DNA of 64,000 nt. It comes from Cycas panzhihuaensis. Taxonomy: Eukaryota; Cycadophyta. The notes beneath the pieces were generated by a model. That model was not told where the DNA came from. It did no database searches and worked only from the letters and a program-made list of their open reading frames with translations. Each line of letters begins with the position of its first letter. Positions within the stretch are counted from its first letter, which is position 1. Shown here piece by piece: positions 10,441 to 22,124 of the stretch. The DNA is taken from positions 91,519,741-91,583,740 of the forward strand of contig CM041465.1 of assembly GCA_023213395.1 (NCBI GenBank). Direction: 5' to 3'. A program made the position numbers and the translations under genes.

Positions 10441-12610
10441 TCTATCTAGAGCCTACATCATATTATAAAGACCATATCATTACTTTGTTTTTATATTTCA
10501 AAATTTTAATATTTGAAGTTTTCTTTAAGTAAATTTAAAAGTGTGACCTTGTAACAAAAAATGTGACTTCATAGTCAAAAATGTGATTTCACCACCAAAA
10601 ACACAATTTTCTTTAATTACCCAACATTACATAACTACATTTTTTATTGTGTTATCATATTTTTCACCGGTTTATCATGTTTTTAGTATAATGCCTACAT
10701 TTTTTGCATTATATCCTTATATTTTTGGAGGGAAATTTTTAAAAATAAAGAAAATAATGAATTTAACTTACCGAATACCTAGCTTCTTGTTCCATGCTAC
10801 TATAACTAGTATCCTAGAGCTAGTCCTCTATTAAAATAAGATCTTAATTACCCCAAAAATGAGAGAAAAGAGCCTCTAAGTAGCTTGTTTCTCTGTCTCC
10901 CTCCCATAAAGATGAAATTCATTTCTCATCCTTTTTCTTAATAAAAGAGGGAGGTTTTTCTCATTTTCTTGAGGTAATTTTTTCTCCAACATTCATTAAA
11001 CCTACCAAAATGAATTTTACTTCTTCCTAGTTGTCAGTGAGAACCGAGTCCTTTTAGGTAGATTTATAAGAGATATTTCTTTAGTTTGTTATCCTAGGAA
11101 GTTTATTTTAATTTAGGTCATAGAACCTTTATAACTTATCAATCTATTATTTGCATACCTCATTTAGATTATGTTTAGTTTTAATAGAAGATCTTTCACC
11201 TTTATCATTGCCACCTTTCACCATCCTACTTTCTTCCTGAAGTGAGAGCTTCAAGTATTAAGGGGGTAAATGTTTCACTAAAACCTAGCCTCTCATTCAC
11301 CCTTTTAAATTTTAACACATCTTTGTATGATTTAATGAGGAAAATAAATGATGGACTTGGTTTTATGTTATATTAGGCCATGTTTTGATGAAATGTTATA
11401 TTGATTTTCTTGATAATGTATGATGAATGATGTTTTGTCATATGATTATATTATCACCTATTGATGACTAATACTTATGGCACTAAATGTTTCTTTCACA
11501 ATCATTTTAATTTAATTCTTCCCTCAAAACCTTTTCTTTTTCATGTTTTTATCTTGATTTCACCTATATTTTCTCATTTCTGGGCTTATACTTATCATTT
11601 TTATCATATTTTGGGCCTTCTTCCTCATTAATAATGCTATTTGTGTTTAAATTTATGATTAAAAAATAATTTTAAACTTTTAATAAGCCATTTTTTACCA
11701 CTTCACTTGTCACATTTTTAGTGCTACCAAAAATAAGACTAGTCACATTTTTAGAGTAAAGTCTCATTTTTGGTAGGTCCAAAAATGTGACTGGTCATAT
11801 TTTTTACTATTATCGATGCAAAACGTAGCCAATGCACTAGATTTTTGCATGCTACCACCTAGATTCAATGAAAATTTATCTTTTGAATGCTCCAAATGAA
11901 CCCTAAGTATATGAGGGTTTGTTATTGAGAATTAAAGAGTCAAGAGATTAAGATTTAGTGGTTTTTAGAGATTTTTAAAGACTTTTTGAAGATTTTTACT
12001 ATTGTGACTTGGAGAATTATTTTTGGTGGTGCTAATAGGTGAAATTAGGAGGAGATTTTAATGTTTTATCTTGTTGTTTTACTAATGTTTGAATTTTAAT
12101 AATTTGTTCTACAAGTTTCATGACTTTTTCTTGAGATTTTTAGCATCAAAACTCCTTTCTATTGGTAAGTTCTTTCCTATTTAAAATTCATGTGATTTCA
12201 CTACTTATTGGAGATTATTTTTTGCTCAAAGTTTACTCTTCCTTTATACTAATATTTGTGGTGATCTTGTACTCATTTTTGGCTTGGAATTTTAGCTAAA
12301 AGATTAGACCTTTATGGGGCAAAAAGGAGGTAGACTAGTATGAAGCATGGTCATCTCTTCACTATCTAATTAGTTATCTCCTCTTATTCTTATATAGTAG
12401 TCCAAATTCCAAGTGGTTTGCCATCTTTTTAGCTATGGTTTAGCCTAAGTTGCTTGTTGTTTTCTTCCTTTGTTAGTTTTAAAAGAAGAGTTTAGATAAA
12501 CATGATCAAATAAAAGAAAAAAAACTATTATGAGGCAATACGTTTTACATAGGAAACAAGTTTTGATATTGCTCTAATTTGATTTCACTTATTTTATCTC
12601 TTTTACTTTG
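10441..12610. other. AT-rich region, no gene; possible LTR start at 11271
   Basis: No coding sequence recognised. A purine tract TATTAAGGGGGTAAA at 11256-11270 followed by TGTTTCACTAAAACC looks like a polypurine tract plus LTR start of a plus-strand element; a similar junction lies at 37327-37345. Short repeated phrases around AAAAATGTGAC occur near 10520-10600 and again near 11700-11800. Nothing else is resolved. Confidence 0.3.
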
Positions 12611-12615
12611 AAAAT

Positions 12616-13123
12616 TGATAGAGAGAGGGATTATTTATCATTTGCAGTGTTCTTATAATAACAGAAAAATGTTTATGTATCAATATCAATTTGTATTTTA
12701 ATTTATTAAAAGACTTAAAATTGTGCAAATAAATCACAAACTAAGATAGAGATTAGATAGGTAGAAAAATTCCCTAATGGGGATAAAAAATTCACCTCTT
12801 AAATAGTTATATATATTAATAATAAATAAGAAATACTTTACAGTAATCAAGAGGATTTCATCTTTTCTCTAGAGATGAATAGGTGTACCAATAGACTAAC
12901 TTGACTAGCATCATAACCTCCTAACCATTTTGACCACCTCTAAACCATTCAGACTAGCATTTGAACCATTAAGACCAACTTCCTATAATCTAAGAAGAGA
13001 TAAATAGGAGGAGAGGTTTGTTGAAAAGATAATTACCCCTTTTCAACGAACCTTATAATAATAATAAGATTAATAAATAAAGTAATTTAAAAGATAATGT
13101 TAGAATATTACATTATTCTAACA
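12616..13123 (-). repeat. 3' LTR of copia A, 508 bp
   Basis: In plus-strand view it starts TGATAGAGAGAG and ends TTCTAACA. Its partner is at 25667-26174. The adjoining TCCCCTTTTAATATTTTC (from 13124) is the reverse complement of a polypurine tract, fixing this as the 3' end of a minus-strand element. Confidence 0.9.
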
Positions 13124-13204
13124 TCCCCTTTTAATATTTTCTTTTATATAATAGATAATACATAAGAAGAAGAAAGAAGAGAAGATGAAGATGAAGATGA
13201 ATTT

Positions 13205-14900
13205 ATCATGTTGATCCCCCTTTAATGAGGACTTCTTTAACCTTCAATAATTCTCTAGGCTTTAAGAACTTTACTTCAGTCAATGGTTTTGTAAGAATGT
13301 CTACAATCTTTAAATCTATAGGACAATAAGACAAGTGAATAATTTCATCATTTACAAGATTACATATAAAGTGTTGATGTAATTCTATGAGTTTTATTCT
13401 AGAGTGAACAACAAGATTAGTAGCAATAGAAATCGCACCTTGATTATTAACTTTAATTTCAATTGAAAAGTTATGAAATAATTCAAGTTCATTTAATATA
13501 GATTTAATCTAGAGTGATTCTTTACTGTCTTCAACAAATGTGAAATATTTAGCTTTGATTGTGGATAGGGCTAATGCTTGCACTTTCTTACTAGACTAAG
13601 TAATTGGCGAAGAATCTAGAAAGAAAATATAACCTGTTATTAACTTACAATCGTCTGAGTCTCCTACCCAATCTGAGTCTATATAACCTATTAATTTTAG
13701 GTTAATATTACATGAGTGATAGGTTAGACCATGGAATATTATACCTTGTAGATATCTTAGAATTTATTTTGCAGTTTTCTAGTATGACTCATGAGGTTTT
13801 TGCATGTATCCGGAGCAAAGAGATATGGTATATAAGATATCTCGGTGGGTCTGTATTAGGTATATTAAACTGCCTATAAGTTAAAGATAAGTAGTAGGGT
13901 CAAATAGAGGTGTAGGACAATCATATGATAGTTTAACACTTGATTATAGAGGATTTAGGGTTGGTTCAGCATTTTCCATATTAAATCTTTTAATCAAATT
14001 AAGTGTGTACTTAGGTTATGAAATGGTTATCTTTGAATTAGTTTGATAAATTTACAAACCTAAGAAATAATGTAAAAGACCTAAGTTGGTTATTTTAAAT
14101 TTATATATTAAGATAGATTTTAATTTATGAATACTTGAGATTGAAGATCTAATGATGATTATATCATCTACGTAAAGAATCAAGATAGTAATATTTTTAT
14201 TTTCTTGTTTGAAGTAGAGGTTGGGATCACTAATGCACTTACTGTATCTATTTTGTGTAAGGTAGTCATCTATCTTTATATACCAAGCTTCAAGAGCTTG
14301 TTTTAAACCATATAAAGATTTTTTTAACTTACACACAAGATTAGGATCACAAATAAAACTAGGGGATTATTTTATATAGATTTCTTGTTTGAGATCTCCA
14401 TTTAAAAAAACACTTTTAACGTCCATTTGATGGATTTACCAACCAAATTTGGTTACTCAAGCTAAGATAGTTTTGATAGTATTCATCTTAGCTATAGGAG
14501 AAAAAGTTTCAGTATAATCAATACCATCAATTTGAGAAAAACTTTTGGCTACTAGATGAGCCTTATGTTTTCCAACAACTCCTTTAGTGTTATATTTTAT
14601 TCGGTAAACCTATTTATAGTCTACCAAATTTTTACCAGGGGGAAGAGTAACTAAGTCCCAAGTTAAATTTATTTCAAGTGCATCAAATTTAGCTTACATG
14701 GTTTGTTGCCATATAAGATCATTGTTTGCTTCCTTAAAGGTTTTTGGATTATCTATGGCCATAACTTTAGCCATTAGAGTAAAGTTTACTTAAAGATTTT
14801 GAGAGTGAGTTTTCCTAGTATCTGATGGATTACTAGCATAAGAGACGACATCAGAAAGAGTCTTCTATGCCCATACTGGTTGTTTATTCTTTGAAGAAGT
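13205..14900 (-). pseudogene. Copia A reverse transcriptase and RNase H
   Basis: The minus strand encodes RT residues [18 protein letters not shown] and LILYVDDIIII with an intact YVDD catalytic box (frame 14052-14336), followed by RNase H with DWVGDSDDCKLITGYIFFLD near 13600-13690 and the terminal VDILTKPLTEVKFLKPRELL near 13210-13300. Several stops interrupt it. These are the polymerase and RNA-degrading domains of a Ty1/copia pol; the order INT-RT-RH excludes gypsy. Confidence 0.9.
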
Positions 14901-14999
14901 AGAAGTAGAGGGTTGATTAGATAAATTTAACAGATTGACCAAATTTGACATAGAAGGTTTAGTTATGTCCAATTCTAAACTTGATTTGATAGGGATTCG

Positions 15000-16000
15000 A
15001 TTACTTTAGGATTAGCTTATTTGTTTGAGGGGTCTGATAAGTAAGTGTTAGTTAACAAACTCTCGATAAGAAGTTCTATATAAGTAGTTTTTAATGAAGA
15101 TCCCTCTTCATCAAATATAAATCACATAGAAATGAAATTGTGTGCATGATTGGATCAAGAACCCTATATGCTTTACTTTCTTTACTGTAAACAATGAAGA
15201 TATATTTAGAACTTTTAGGGTCGAGTTTCTTATATTTTTCTTTAGGAACATGCCCCCACGTAATGCTTCTAAATATTTTAAGATGTTTAACAAAAGGTTT
15301 TCAACCAAACCATTTCTATTCTAGTGTAACATTATGTAATGATTTGCTTAATAATTGATTTAGAATATAGTTGGAGCAAGCTATTACTTCGTCCCATAAC
15401 TTTAGATCTAGACCTTTTGTATGTATCATGTATTAGGTCATTTTGATGAGAGTATGGTTCTTACATTTCGTAACACCATTTTATTAAGGGGTATAGGCAA
15501 TAGAATACTATAATCATATTCTGTGCTTTTTACAATATGAGATAAATTTATCACTTAAATATTCTTTAGTATTATCAGATCTAAAGATTTTTATTTCAGA
15601 ATTGATTTAATTTTCTACTAACATTTTAAATTCAACAAAGATCTTAAAGACTTGACTTCTTATTTTAAGCATATAAACCCAATATTTTTTAGAAAAATCA
15701 TCAATAAAAGTGACAAAATATTTACTTCCAGAGTGAGATGGTACTTGGAAGGGGCCACAAATATCAAAGTGTATAAGTTCAAGTGGAACTTTTCCTCTAA
15801 ATAAAGTTTGATGTAGAAAAGGATCTATGTGTTTCTTGCATGTCATACAGGCTTTGCAAACACCATATACTATACTTAGGGTAGGCAGTCCATAAACTAT
15901 ATAATGTTTGCTCAAGTACTGAAGCTTACCATAACTCATGTGGCCAAACCAAACATGCCATAGCTTACTGATTAGATTAGATTTAACTATGAAGGTATTA
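15000..16000 (-). pseudogene. Copia A GAG-pre-integrase and integrase
   Basis: The frame at 15607-15939 starts with MSYGKLQYLSKHYIVYGLP and contains a CKACMTCKKH zinc-binding segment, then LIHFDICGPFQVPSHSGSKY and FVTFIDDFSKKYWVY, carrying the first two catalytic aspartates of a DDE integrase. The remainder, to about 15100, is broken but keeps the SDNTKEY and NGV stretches. Integrase would insert the cDNA; this copy is dead. Confidence 0.88.
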
Positions 16001-16329
16001 AAGGATTTTGCTTTGGAGTATTAAAAATTTGATAAGTTATAGAGACCTATTTTACAATCTGTAGATCTTAAAGTGATTGTCTTAAACTTATTTAAAGGTT
16101 GTTTGATAATAAATATGTCTTTCCAGAATATGATAACAAGGTTTTTCTAGTAGATTTGATAAATTGAAAGGACATTAAAAAATAATCCATGTATAAAAAA
16201 TACATCCTTGATAGAACTGTCTTTCAAATAAATATCTCCTGCTCCTTTGACTTTCAGTTGCGAGCCACTTTCAAATGAGATTTCCTCTTTGGAATGAGGG
16301 TTAGAATAATAAGATGATAAATATTAGTG

Positions 16330-17420
16330 TCCTATCATATGATGGGATACACCAAAATCAAGAATCCACAAAGATGGTTGAGTAGTTGGAATGGAAAAGG
16401 CTAATGTGGAAGCAATTAAGGAGTGGTTAGGATTATGGGATCATGGTTGGATCCCTTTAAAATCTTTCCAGGCTTTAGAAGCAATTCTATTCCTATAAAC
16501 ATCAATGGTGTACCCCTTTTTATGGTAGTAACTATAGTTGATGTTCTATTTAGGATTAGGATTAACAATATTCCTTTTTTGGAATGACTATTTAGAGGTA
16601 TTTTGAGATTTAGGTGATCTAGAATGCTTAGTATTATGATGATAATTATTTAAAGTAGGTGAACTTCTATGAGGTTTTCGGGACTTGGGATAATTATTAT
16701 GATTATTGTGATAATTGTTTTGATGTTTAGACTTATCAAGTGGCTTTGACTTAGAAAAAAGAGCCTATGAAGGGTCTTGAAGTTTTCCAGTCTGAATCAA
16801 CATTATTTGATGTTCAACTAGTTGATTCATTAATTGATTAAAGGTTACTAGTGGATGTCTTACTTGCTACCTAGCAATTTTAAAGAGGTTGAAATATTTT
16901 GGAAGTTTGTTGATTATAAGATAAATGAGTGTATTATCATCTTTTGTATGTGTTATAGTGATAATTTTATCATCTACTTTTGTGGAAGACTTTATGCAAT
17001 TACCTAAGTCTTTATTAATAAGTTGAAGTTTCAATAGGAAGTCTTCAACTTTAAAGAAGTCTTAATAATTTAAATCATACATTTATTATTCTATAATGGT
17101 TAACTTTTGATTGTCAATCTTATCGTACTTTTTTTTAAGTGAGTTCCATACTATGGCTAAATCGTCTATGTCAGAGAAGTGCTGACTAATATTTGGGGAG
17201 AGAGAGGTTAGGATAGTGCCTAGAGCTCCATCACAATTCATCAGATATACCATGTAGGCATCTAATTTTCATCTATCAATTTAACAAATTCTCTTGTTAC
17301 ATATCATCATAGCTTTTATTTCTTTATGTGGTGAGATATGTGTGTTTTCCAGTCAGCATAATTGGAGTCAATTAGCATTAGAACTGATGTACAAGAGGTT
17401 GTCCCTAGTATGAGTGTCAT
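16330..17420 (-). pseudogene. Copia A gag and protease
   Basis: From an ATG near 17423 (MTLILGTTSCTSVLMLIDSN) the minus strand reads a UBN2/copia-type gag with WNSLKKKYDK, LLKLQLINKDLGN and LPKYFNLFKIA. A zinc-knuckle position near 16500-16530 survives only as YSYYHKKGYTIDVY, with its cysteines lost. The protease site near 16370 reads WILDFGVSHHM, where the usual D-S/T-G has become D-F-G. Several in-frame stops are present. Confidence 0.75.
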
Positions 17421-17863
17421 TTTGGAACAAACCAATGAAGAAAACCTCTTTTAAGAAGGCAAAAGGTAGAAGACTTTTGAATGAAATTAATTTTTGTTAT
17501 TGCAATCAAAAGTGCATTTAGAAAAATAAATGTTTTACTGAAATAAATTTGTCAGTATTTCCACTGAATATAAACCCATATCAAAATATGATTAACATTG
17601 CCACTTAACATAAAAATAGTTACATTAATTTACCACTAAAAATGTAAAGCTAGCTTATTCAATACTTTATGTTTGACATTGATAAGAAAATAGTATTGAA
17701 AAATAATCTTATTGGCATTGATGTTTATAGTTATTAATTAAGAAATATTAAATTTTAGAAGAATTTTAAGAAAAAATGTAAACATTATATGTATTATAAC
17801 TTAAATTTGAGCATGTAGTGGACATAAACTTATTTTATTTTAATCTTAATTAATTGCATAATA
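17421..17863 (-). other. 5' leader of copia A next to gag
   Basis: AT-rich, non-coding stretch between the gag start of A and the insertion point of B1. It ends in TAATA (17859-17863), the target-site duplication made by B1, and is continued at 24262. Confidence 0.6.
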
Positions 17864-18271
17864 TGATGGAAACAATAATAGCAGGAGAACAGGGCAGAAC
17901 ATATATCAAATAACCATAAACCAATATTGCATCAATGTATCAATGTATCACAATCATAATAGCATAAACATATGAAAGCTTTGTTGTTCAATCCATTGTA
18001 GTAGAAATGAGCATTACAAATCTCCTCAAAGGTAGGCGGTGTTTAAAGACACCAGGGTTGTACACCCCATAATATAAATAGTTTTGGGGGAGGAGGGAAA
18101 CTCCTCAACCCCTGAATTCAAATTAATAATAAAATAATATTCACTTAACTCAAATGAAACTAACTCAACTTACCTTAACTTACCTTGACATGTTGAGCAT
18201 CACATGTCTGAATTGAGGTGCACAATCCTAGTAGGTAAGAGGGAGTTAAGTGATGACATTACACTCCAACA
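17864..18271 (-). repeat. 3' LTR of B1, 408 bp
   Basis: In plus view it starts TGATGGAAACAATAATAGC and ends ACTCCAACA, i.e. TGTTGG...CATCA in element sense. The gag-like ORF runs across its border and stops at 18246 inside the LTR. Confidence 0.93.
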
Positions 18272-19027
18272 TTCTCCCCCTTAATGTCAACACGAACACT
18301 TGTATCTTCTCATTGAATTTGTGAAACTGGTACTTGAAAAAAACTTTGAAATTCTGATCTTGATTTTTATCAACTCTTCTCACCCTTATAGTCACATATG
18401 TCTCTTTATCATGGAATGATGTAGAAAAACTATAACTAAATGAAACTTGATGCAAATGTAGATGAATAGCTGTAATTTTAACTTTGCCAATTGGAACATT
18501 AAGAAGGCTTTAAACTTGAACTTTTGTAATCTTTATGCTTTGAACAACTGTTATATCATCAGGTTCATTCTTTGTCATATCATCAGATTCATTCTTCGTT
18601 ATGTCATAAGATTCATCTTCATGCTCCCCCTCAAATGGAGGATCAAATCCTTGTGCAACAAGGTGGTCCTGCATTTGATCTGAATCCTCATGGTTGTTGT
18701 CGTCATGATCTATTTGTTCTGTTACCTGTCTCACATGCTCATCAAAAGTTTCATCAAATACATTGGGGGTATCTCCCCCATAAATAGAAATCAATAAATC
18801 CCAAATAGACTTAGATGTTGTTAATTCAGAAACTAGTGAAAAAACATCATCAGTCATAGTGCAAAATAATAAACCTAAAACTTCATTGTCTTTTCTAAAA
18901 TTTTCTTAATGCTAAGGTCACATTCATGTTGTAAATACTTTAAAAGATCATGTTCAATAAAGTAAGTTTGCATGGTGTCATACCATAGTGAAAAGTTATG
19001 GCCATAAAAAATGGGAAATTGTGCCAT
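18246..19027 (-). pseudogene. Gag-like ORF of the B family with unknown C-terminal segment (B1 copy)
   Basis: The start at 19027 (MAQFPIFYGHNFSLWY) opens a copia/UBN2-type gag N-terminus, continued by HDLLKYLQHECDLSI, a frameshift near 18890, then MTDDVFSLVSELTTSKSIWD and LISIYGGD. After about 130 residues comes an acidic linker with repeats of the type ESYDITKN/ESDDMTKN, then a basic, aromatic-rich segment (HDKETYVTIRVRRVDKNQ, NFKVFFKYQFHKFNEKIQVF) that ends inside the LTR. One stop lies at about 18507. The C-terminal segment is kept in B2 and B3 and matches no domain I know. The gag part probably binds element RNA or co-assembles with a helper's particle. Confidence 0.75.
18272..18284 (-). 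promoter_or_regulatory. Polypurine tract of B1
   Basis: TTCTCCCCCTTAA in plus view is AAGGGGGAGAA in element sense, directly abutting the 3' LTR. This is the plus-strand DNA primer site of reverse transcription. The same tract sits beside the 3' LTRs of B2 (38230) and B3 (47511). Confidence 0.85.
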
Positions 19028-20484
19028 TTTGAAAGTAATGTAATCAATAAGAAAATAATAATGCGTTTGAAAGCAAACTTAAAAAATCTTTTTCACTTAT
19101 GTAAAACTGAAATAAACTCTTGAGAATGAAATATAAAGAGTTTTCAAAAATACCAATTTCTCAAATGAGTAAATGTAAATCTTCAATGTAAAAAAAACTT
19201 TCCTTTTTTGTATAAAAATAACTTTTCTTTGAGAAAAATATATATTGCCTTATGAACAATTTCTAGTTCAAAACAACTTAAAATGCTTGTAGAAAGATCA
19301 AGTAGAAGTCTTGAGTAAACAATGTGATATAACTAGAATTTTCTTAAAAATTTTAGAAAAATATAAGCTTATTAGGATGTACTTATATGCTCAACTTTAA
19401 CAGCTTGAAAACTATACTGAATAATGTCAGAATAACTTAAAATTCTACCAATATATAGATTAATAAGGTGTCAATCCAATGAAGTAAACAGTTTTGAAAC
19501 CAGGTACCAAGAAATCACGATTTAAATGATGCAAAGGTATAGACCTCCTTATGGGGCCTAACAAGAGTAGGGTAGAAAAAATTGCATAAAATTACTAATT
19601 AACTTTTAGAAAATGTTGAAAAAAAAGGAACAAATATTGTTTATGAAATTGTTTAATGTACTTTCAATTGAAAATCTTTGAAAAATACATTAAAAAAGGT
19701 GTAAAAATAGCAGATTTGAGGTAATAAGGTACCTCAACTTTGACTGATTTGACATTCAGGAAGATAATGTCAAAATATATTTAAAAAATGCCAAAATGAA
19801 GAGAAATGAGTCAGCTTCCCAACGAAGCTGACAGAATTGAAATCTAATATAAAATGAAAAAGTTATAGTGAAAAAGGTGGCAAGTGTCTTTATGGAGAAT
19901 GTTAAGAAACAAGCAAAAAATAACTAAATTCCTAAATTCAGCGATTAAAATACTGATGAAAATGAATTTAAAAAAATAAAGTAAGAAGTGGGTATTGAAG
20001 TCTATAGAATGTAGATCGCTATAGAGGAAATTTAGGCAAAAAATATGTACCAGTAATAAATTATAGCCAGTTCTAAAAATGATTTTGTTAACAGTGTGAA
20101 AAATGCTGAAATTTTGAAAGTCTGATGTTAAAATGGTCGAAATAGGGTCAAATTGGCACCAAATTAGTCATATGACTAGTCGAAATTGGTGTACAGAAAA
20201 TTTTTGATCTATTGGGGTAGGTTTCGTCTGAAACTGATAAGCTAGTGAAAAGTTATGGCAACAAAAATGCCAATAACTCTATGAAAAAATAAATAAATAA
20301 ATAAATAAAAGTAAAAACGTTTAAAAAGCTTTTTGGAAGTGGCTAACAGTTACATGATGACTAAATGAGACCAGGGGGTGAGAGCTTAAACTCTTAAAAT
20401 TGGATTTAAAAAAATTTATCTAATTAAATTAAATTTTTTTAAACTTTATGTTAAAACTATACAGAAAAAAGAAACTATGAAAAA
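19028..20484 (-). other. Conserved AT-rich leader of the B family (B1 copy)
   Basis: Non-coding. Clear similarity to 38941-40420 (B2) and 48254-49955 (B3), and in reverse orientation to 54290-56110 (element C). Shared phrases include the block around 20100-20260 (AAATTAGTCATATGACTAG-type) and GGGGCTAA-type words. It contains a short (AAAT)n run at 20283-20311. It ends sharply where GC-rich foreign DNA starts near 20485. Confidence 0.7.
20283..20311. repeat. Microsatellite (AAAT)n
   Basis: About six copies of AAAT within the B1 leader. Confidence 0.9.
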
Positions 20485-21620
20485 ACGGCTACCGTCGAAT
20501 GGCCGTAATTGCAGTCGGCACTAAAAATTGAGTCACATACTTGGCACTATAAAATCGGGTTATGCACTTTGTAGTCGGCACTATAAAATCGAGTGGAGCA
20601 CTTAATATTCAAACGCAATATATAATAAAATGAAAAGAGTGTATTGGCCGAGGCACTGTTATTAAGATGAAGCGCTGTTATTAAGATGAAAATAGCATAT
20701 TGGCAGACACGAATCAGTTGTCGAGGATCGCAGCTACAGAACACTGGTGAAGGAACTGAAACGCTCAAACGCTAGATAATATATATACAATATAAAAGAC
20801 GCTCAAACGCCTAATAATGGCTATGCCGCCGTGCCGAATAACAATGAAATGCCAAACAGCGTTGAATGAGCGGTAGAGCAACACGGAGCAATGATTAGGA
20901 GCCCTTAGCTACGGGCAGAGCTAATAACCGAGGCGCTAATAGAGACGGAGGAGCTGCGTAGCGTATAACCAGAGAGACGCAGAGGACGGAACGGCGGAGA
21001 GCCAATATATAAAAATATAAAAACCGTCAGCCAGCAACAATAAATAAAACAGATAGAATATAGACGGGACGCATATAGAGTGCAAGTGTCAGGCAAGCCG
21101 AGTTAACACGGAGGCCGGCGACGCAGGCCGAGTTAGCACGGAGGTAGAGGAAGAGAAGTTAATAGGCAAGACGTTAGGCGGGGCAGCGCGTCGATGTGTA
21201 CAAGAGACGCAAGGCAAAGTACAATGAGACGACGATGGGCTTAACCGAACGTAGACAGAGATGTGAATAAAGTGAGACGAAGACAGGCTTAACCAAATGC
21301 AGACAGAGAGCTGCGAATAAATATGAGATGAAGGCGTTGGAGGCCGAGCCGAGTATAATAATAAAATAATGAACAAGACGTGAATACAGATGTATAGCTG
21401 TGTAATGACGGAATGCTTGCCTCAACGCTGAATAATGCACCGAAGATAACATAGAGAGACGCTTACGAGCAGAAATAGAGAGCCGAAGATGGCAGGAGAT
21501 AACACGGAGATACGCTTACGAGCATAAACAAAATACGGGAGGAAAGCACTGCGTATGCAGAGACGGGAGAGAGAGGCGCCTTGAATGCGCCAAACATAGG
21601 AGGAAAGCAGAGACGGCATC
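20485..21620. other. CpG-rich foreign segment in B1 with patches of short tandem duplication
   Basis: Base composition changes abruptly from AT-rich to GC/CpG-rich. Within it are local duplications: GGCACTATAAAATCG-type units three times at 20513-20612 (~30 bp spacing), a CTGTTATTAAGATGA pair near 20657-20690, CCGAGTTAACACGGAGG and CCGAGTTAGCACGGAGG near 21097-21142, a ~50-bp unit twice near 21225-21330, and GACGCTTACGAGCA-type words twice near 21448-21520. No protein family recognised. It abuts the DExH-helicase fragment, so it may come from the same host locus. Confidence 0.55.
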
Positions 21621-21633
21621 TGCACAAAGAAAA

Positions 21634-21861
21634 ATGTTGTCTGCTTTCTTGGAAAAGCTAAGAGAACCTCCAAGAGAAGAATCTGTGAGCTCCGCAATTG
21701 CTACACTATATGAGGTTGGAGCTCTGGAAGGGAATGAAAAGAAAGAGACTGCTTGTGCAGAAACAGAGAATTCGAAGTTAACGGCAGTCTTATTGTTATC
21801 AAAATTGGCAGTCGTATTGTTATCAAAATTATTAATAGTCTCGATAGTACATTACAGTTAG
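21634..21861 (+). pseudogene. Captured fragment of a DExH-box RNA helicase gene (inside B1, antisense to it)
   Basis: The plus-strand frame begins MLSAFLEKLREPPREESVSS and continues AIATLYEVGALEGNEKKET. That run of EPP, (E)E-x-V-x-x-A-x-x-x-L-x-E-x-G-A-L is characteristic of the region after the helicase core (winged-helix/HA2) of plant DExH-box RNA helicases, where it is normally followed by a T-P-L-G motif. Here similarity stops after ~39 residues and the frame runs into unrelated sequence, as at an exon edge. The ATG is probably just an internal Met. Only a piece of the gene is present, so it is not functional. Confidence 0.7.
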
Positions 21862-21911
21862 ATGAGAATATTTTGTAGTAATGCCCTAGCTCCGACACTT
21901 TAAAGGGTAGA

Positions 21912-22124
21912 GTGCAATCGATCCTTGTGAAAGTTGTTTCTGAAAGCGAATTAAATATAGTATATATAGCAAACGAAGTATTTACGTTGTTGCAAGAGAC
22001 CAGAAAGATTTTGGCTTGGGAGGCAGCTTGTGCTCTTTCTTTACTTGGTTTGCATGAGCGGCTTGCTACTGGGGAGGCTAAAGAAAGGAAACCCAAGGGT
22101 GAGGTTGCTGAAGAAATTCTATGA
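21912..22124 (+). pseudogene. Short open frame in B1 foreign DNA, function unknown
   Basis: A 70-codon frame with balanced amino-acid use (VVSESELNIVYIANEVFTLL, then ILAWEAACALSLLGLHERLA) in otherwise AT-rich surroundings. It looks protein-like and follows the DExH fragment on the same strand, so it could be a further captured exon, but I do not recognise it. A 174-codon frame lies on the opposite strand (21701-22225) and seems to be only its shadow. Confidence 0.35.
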
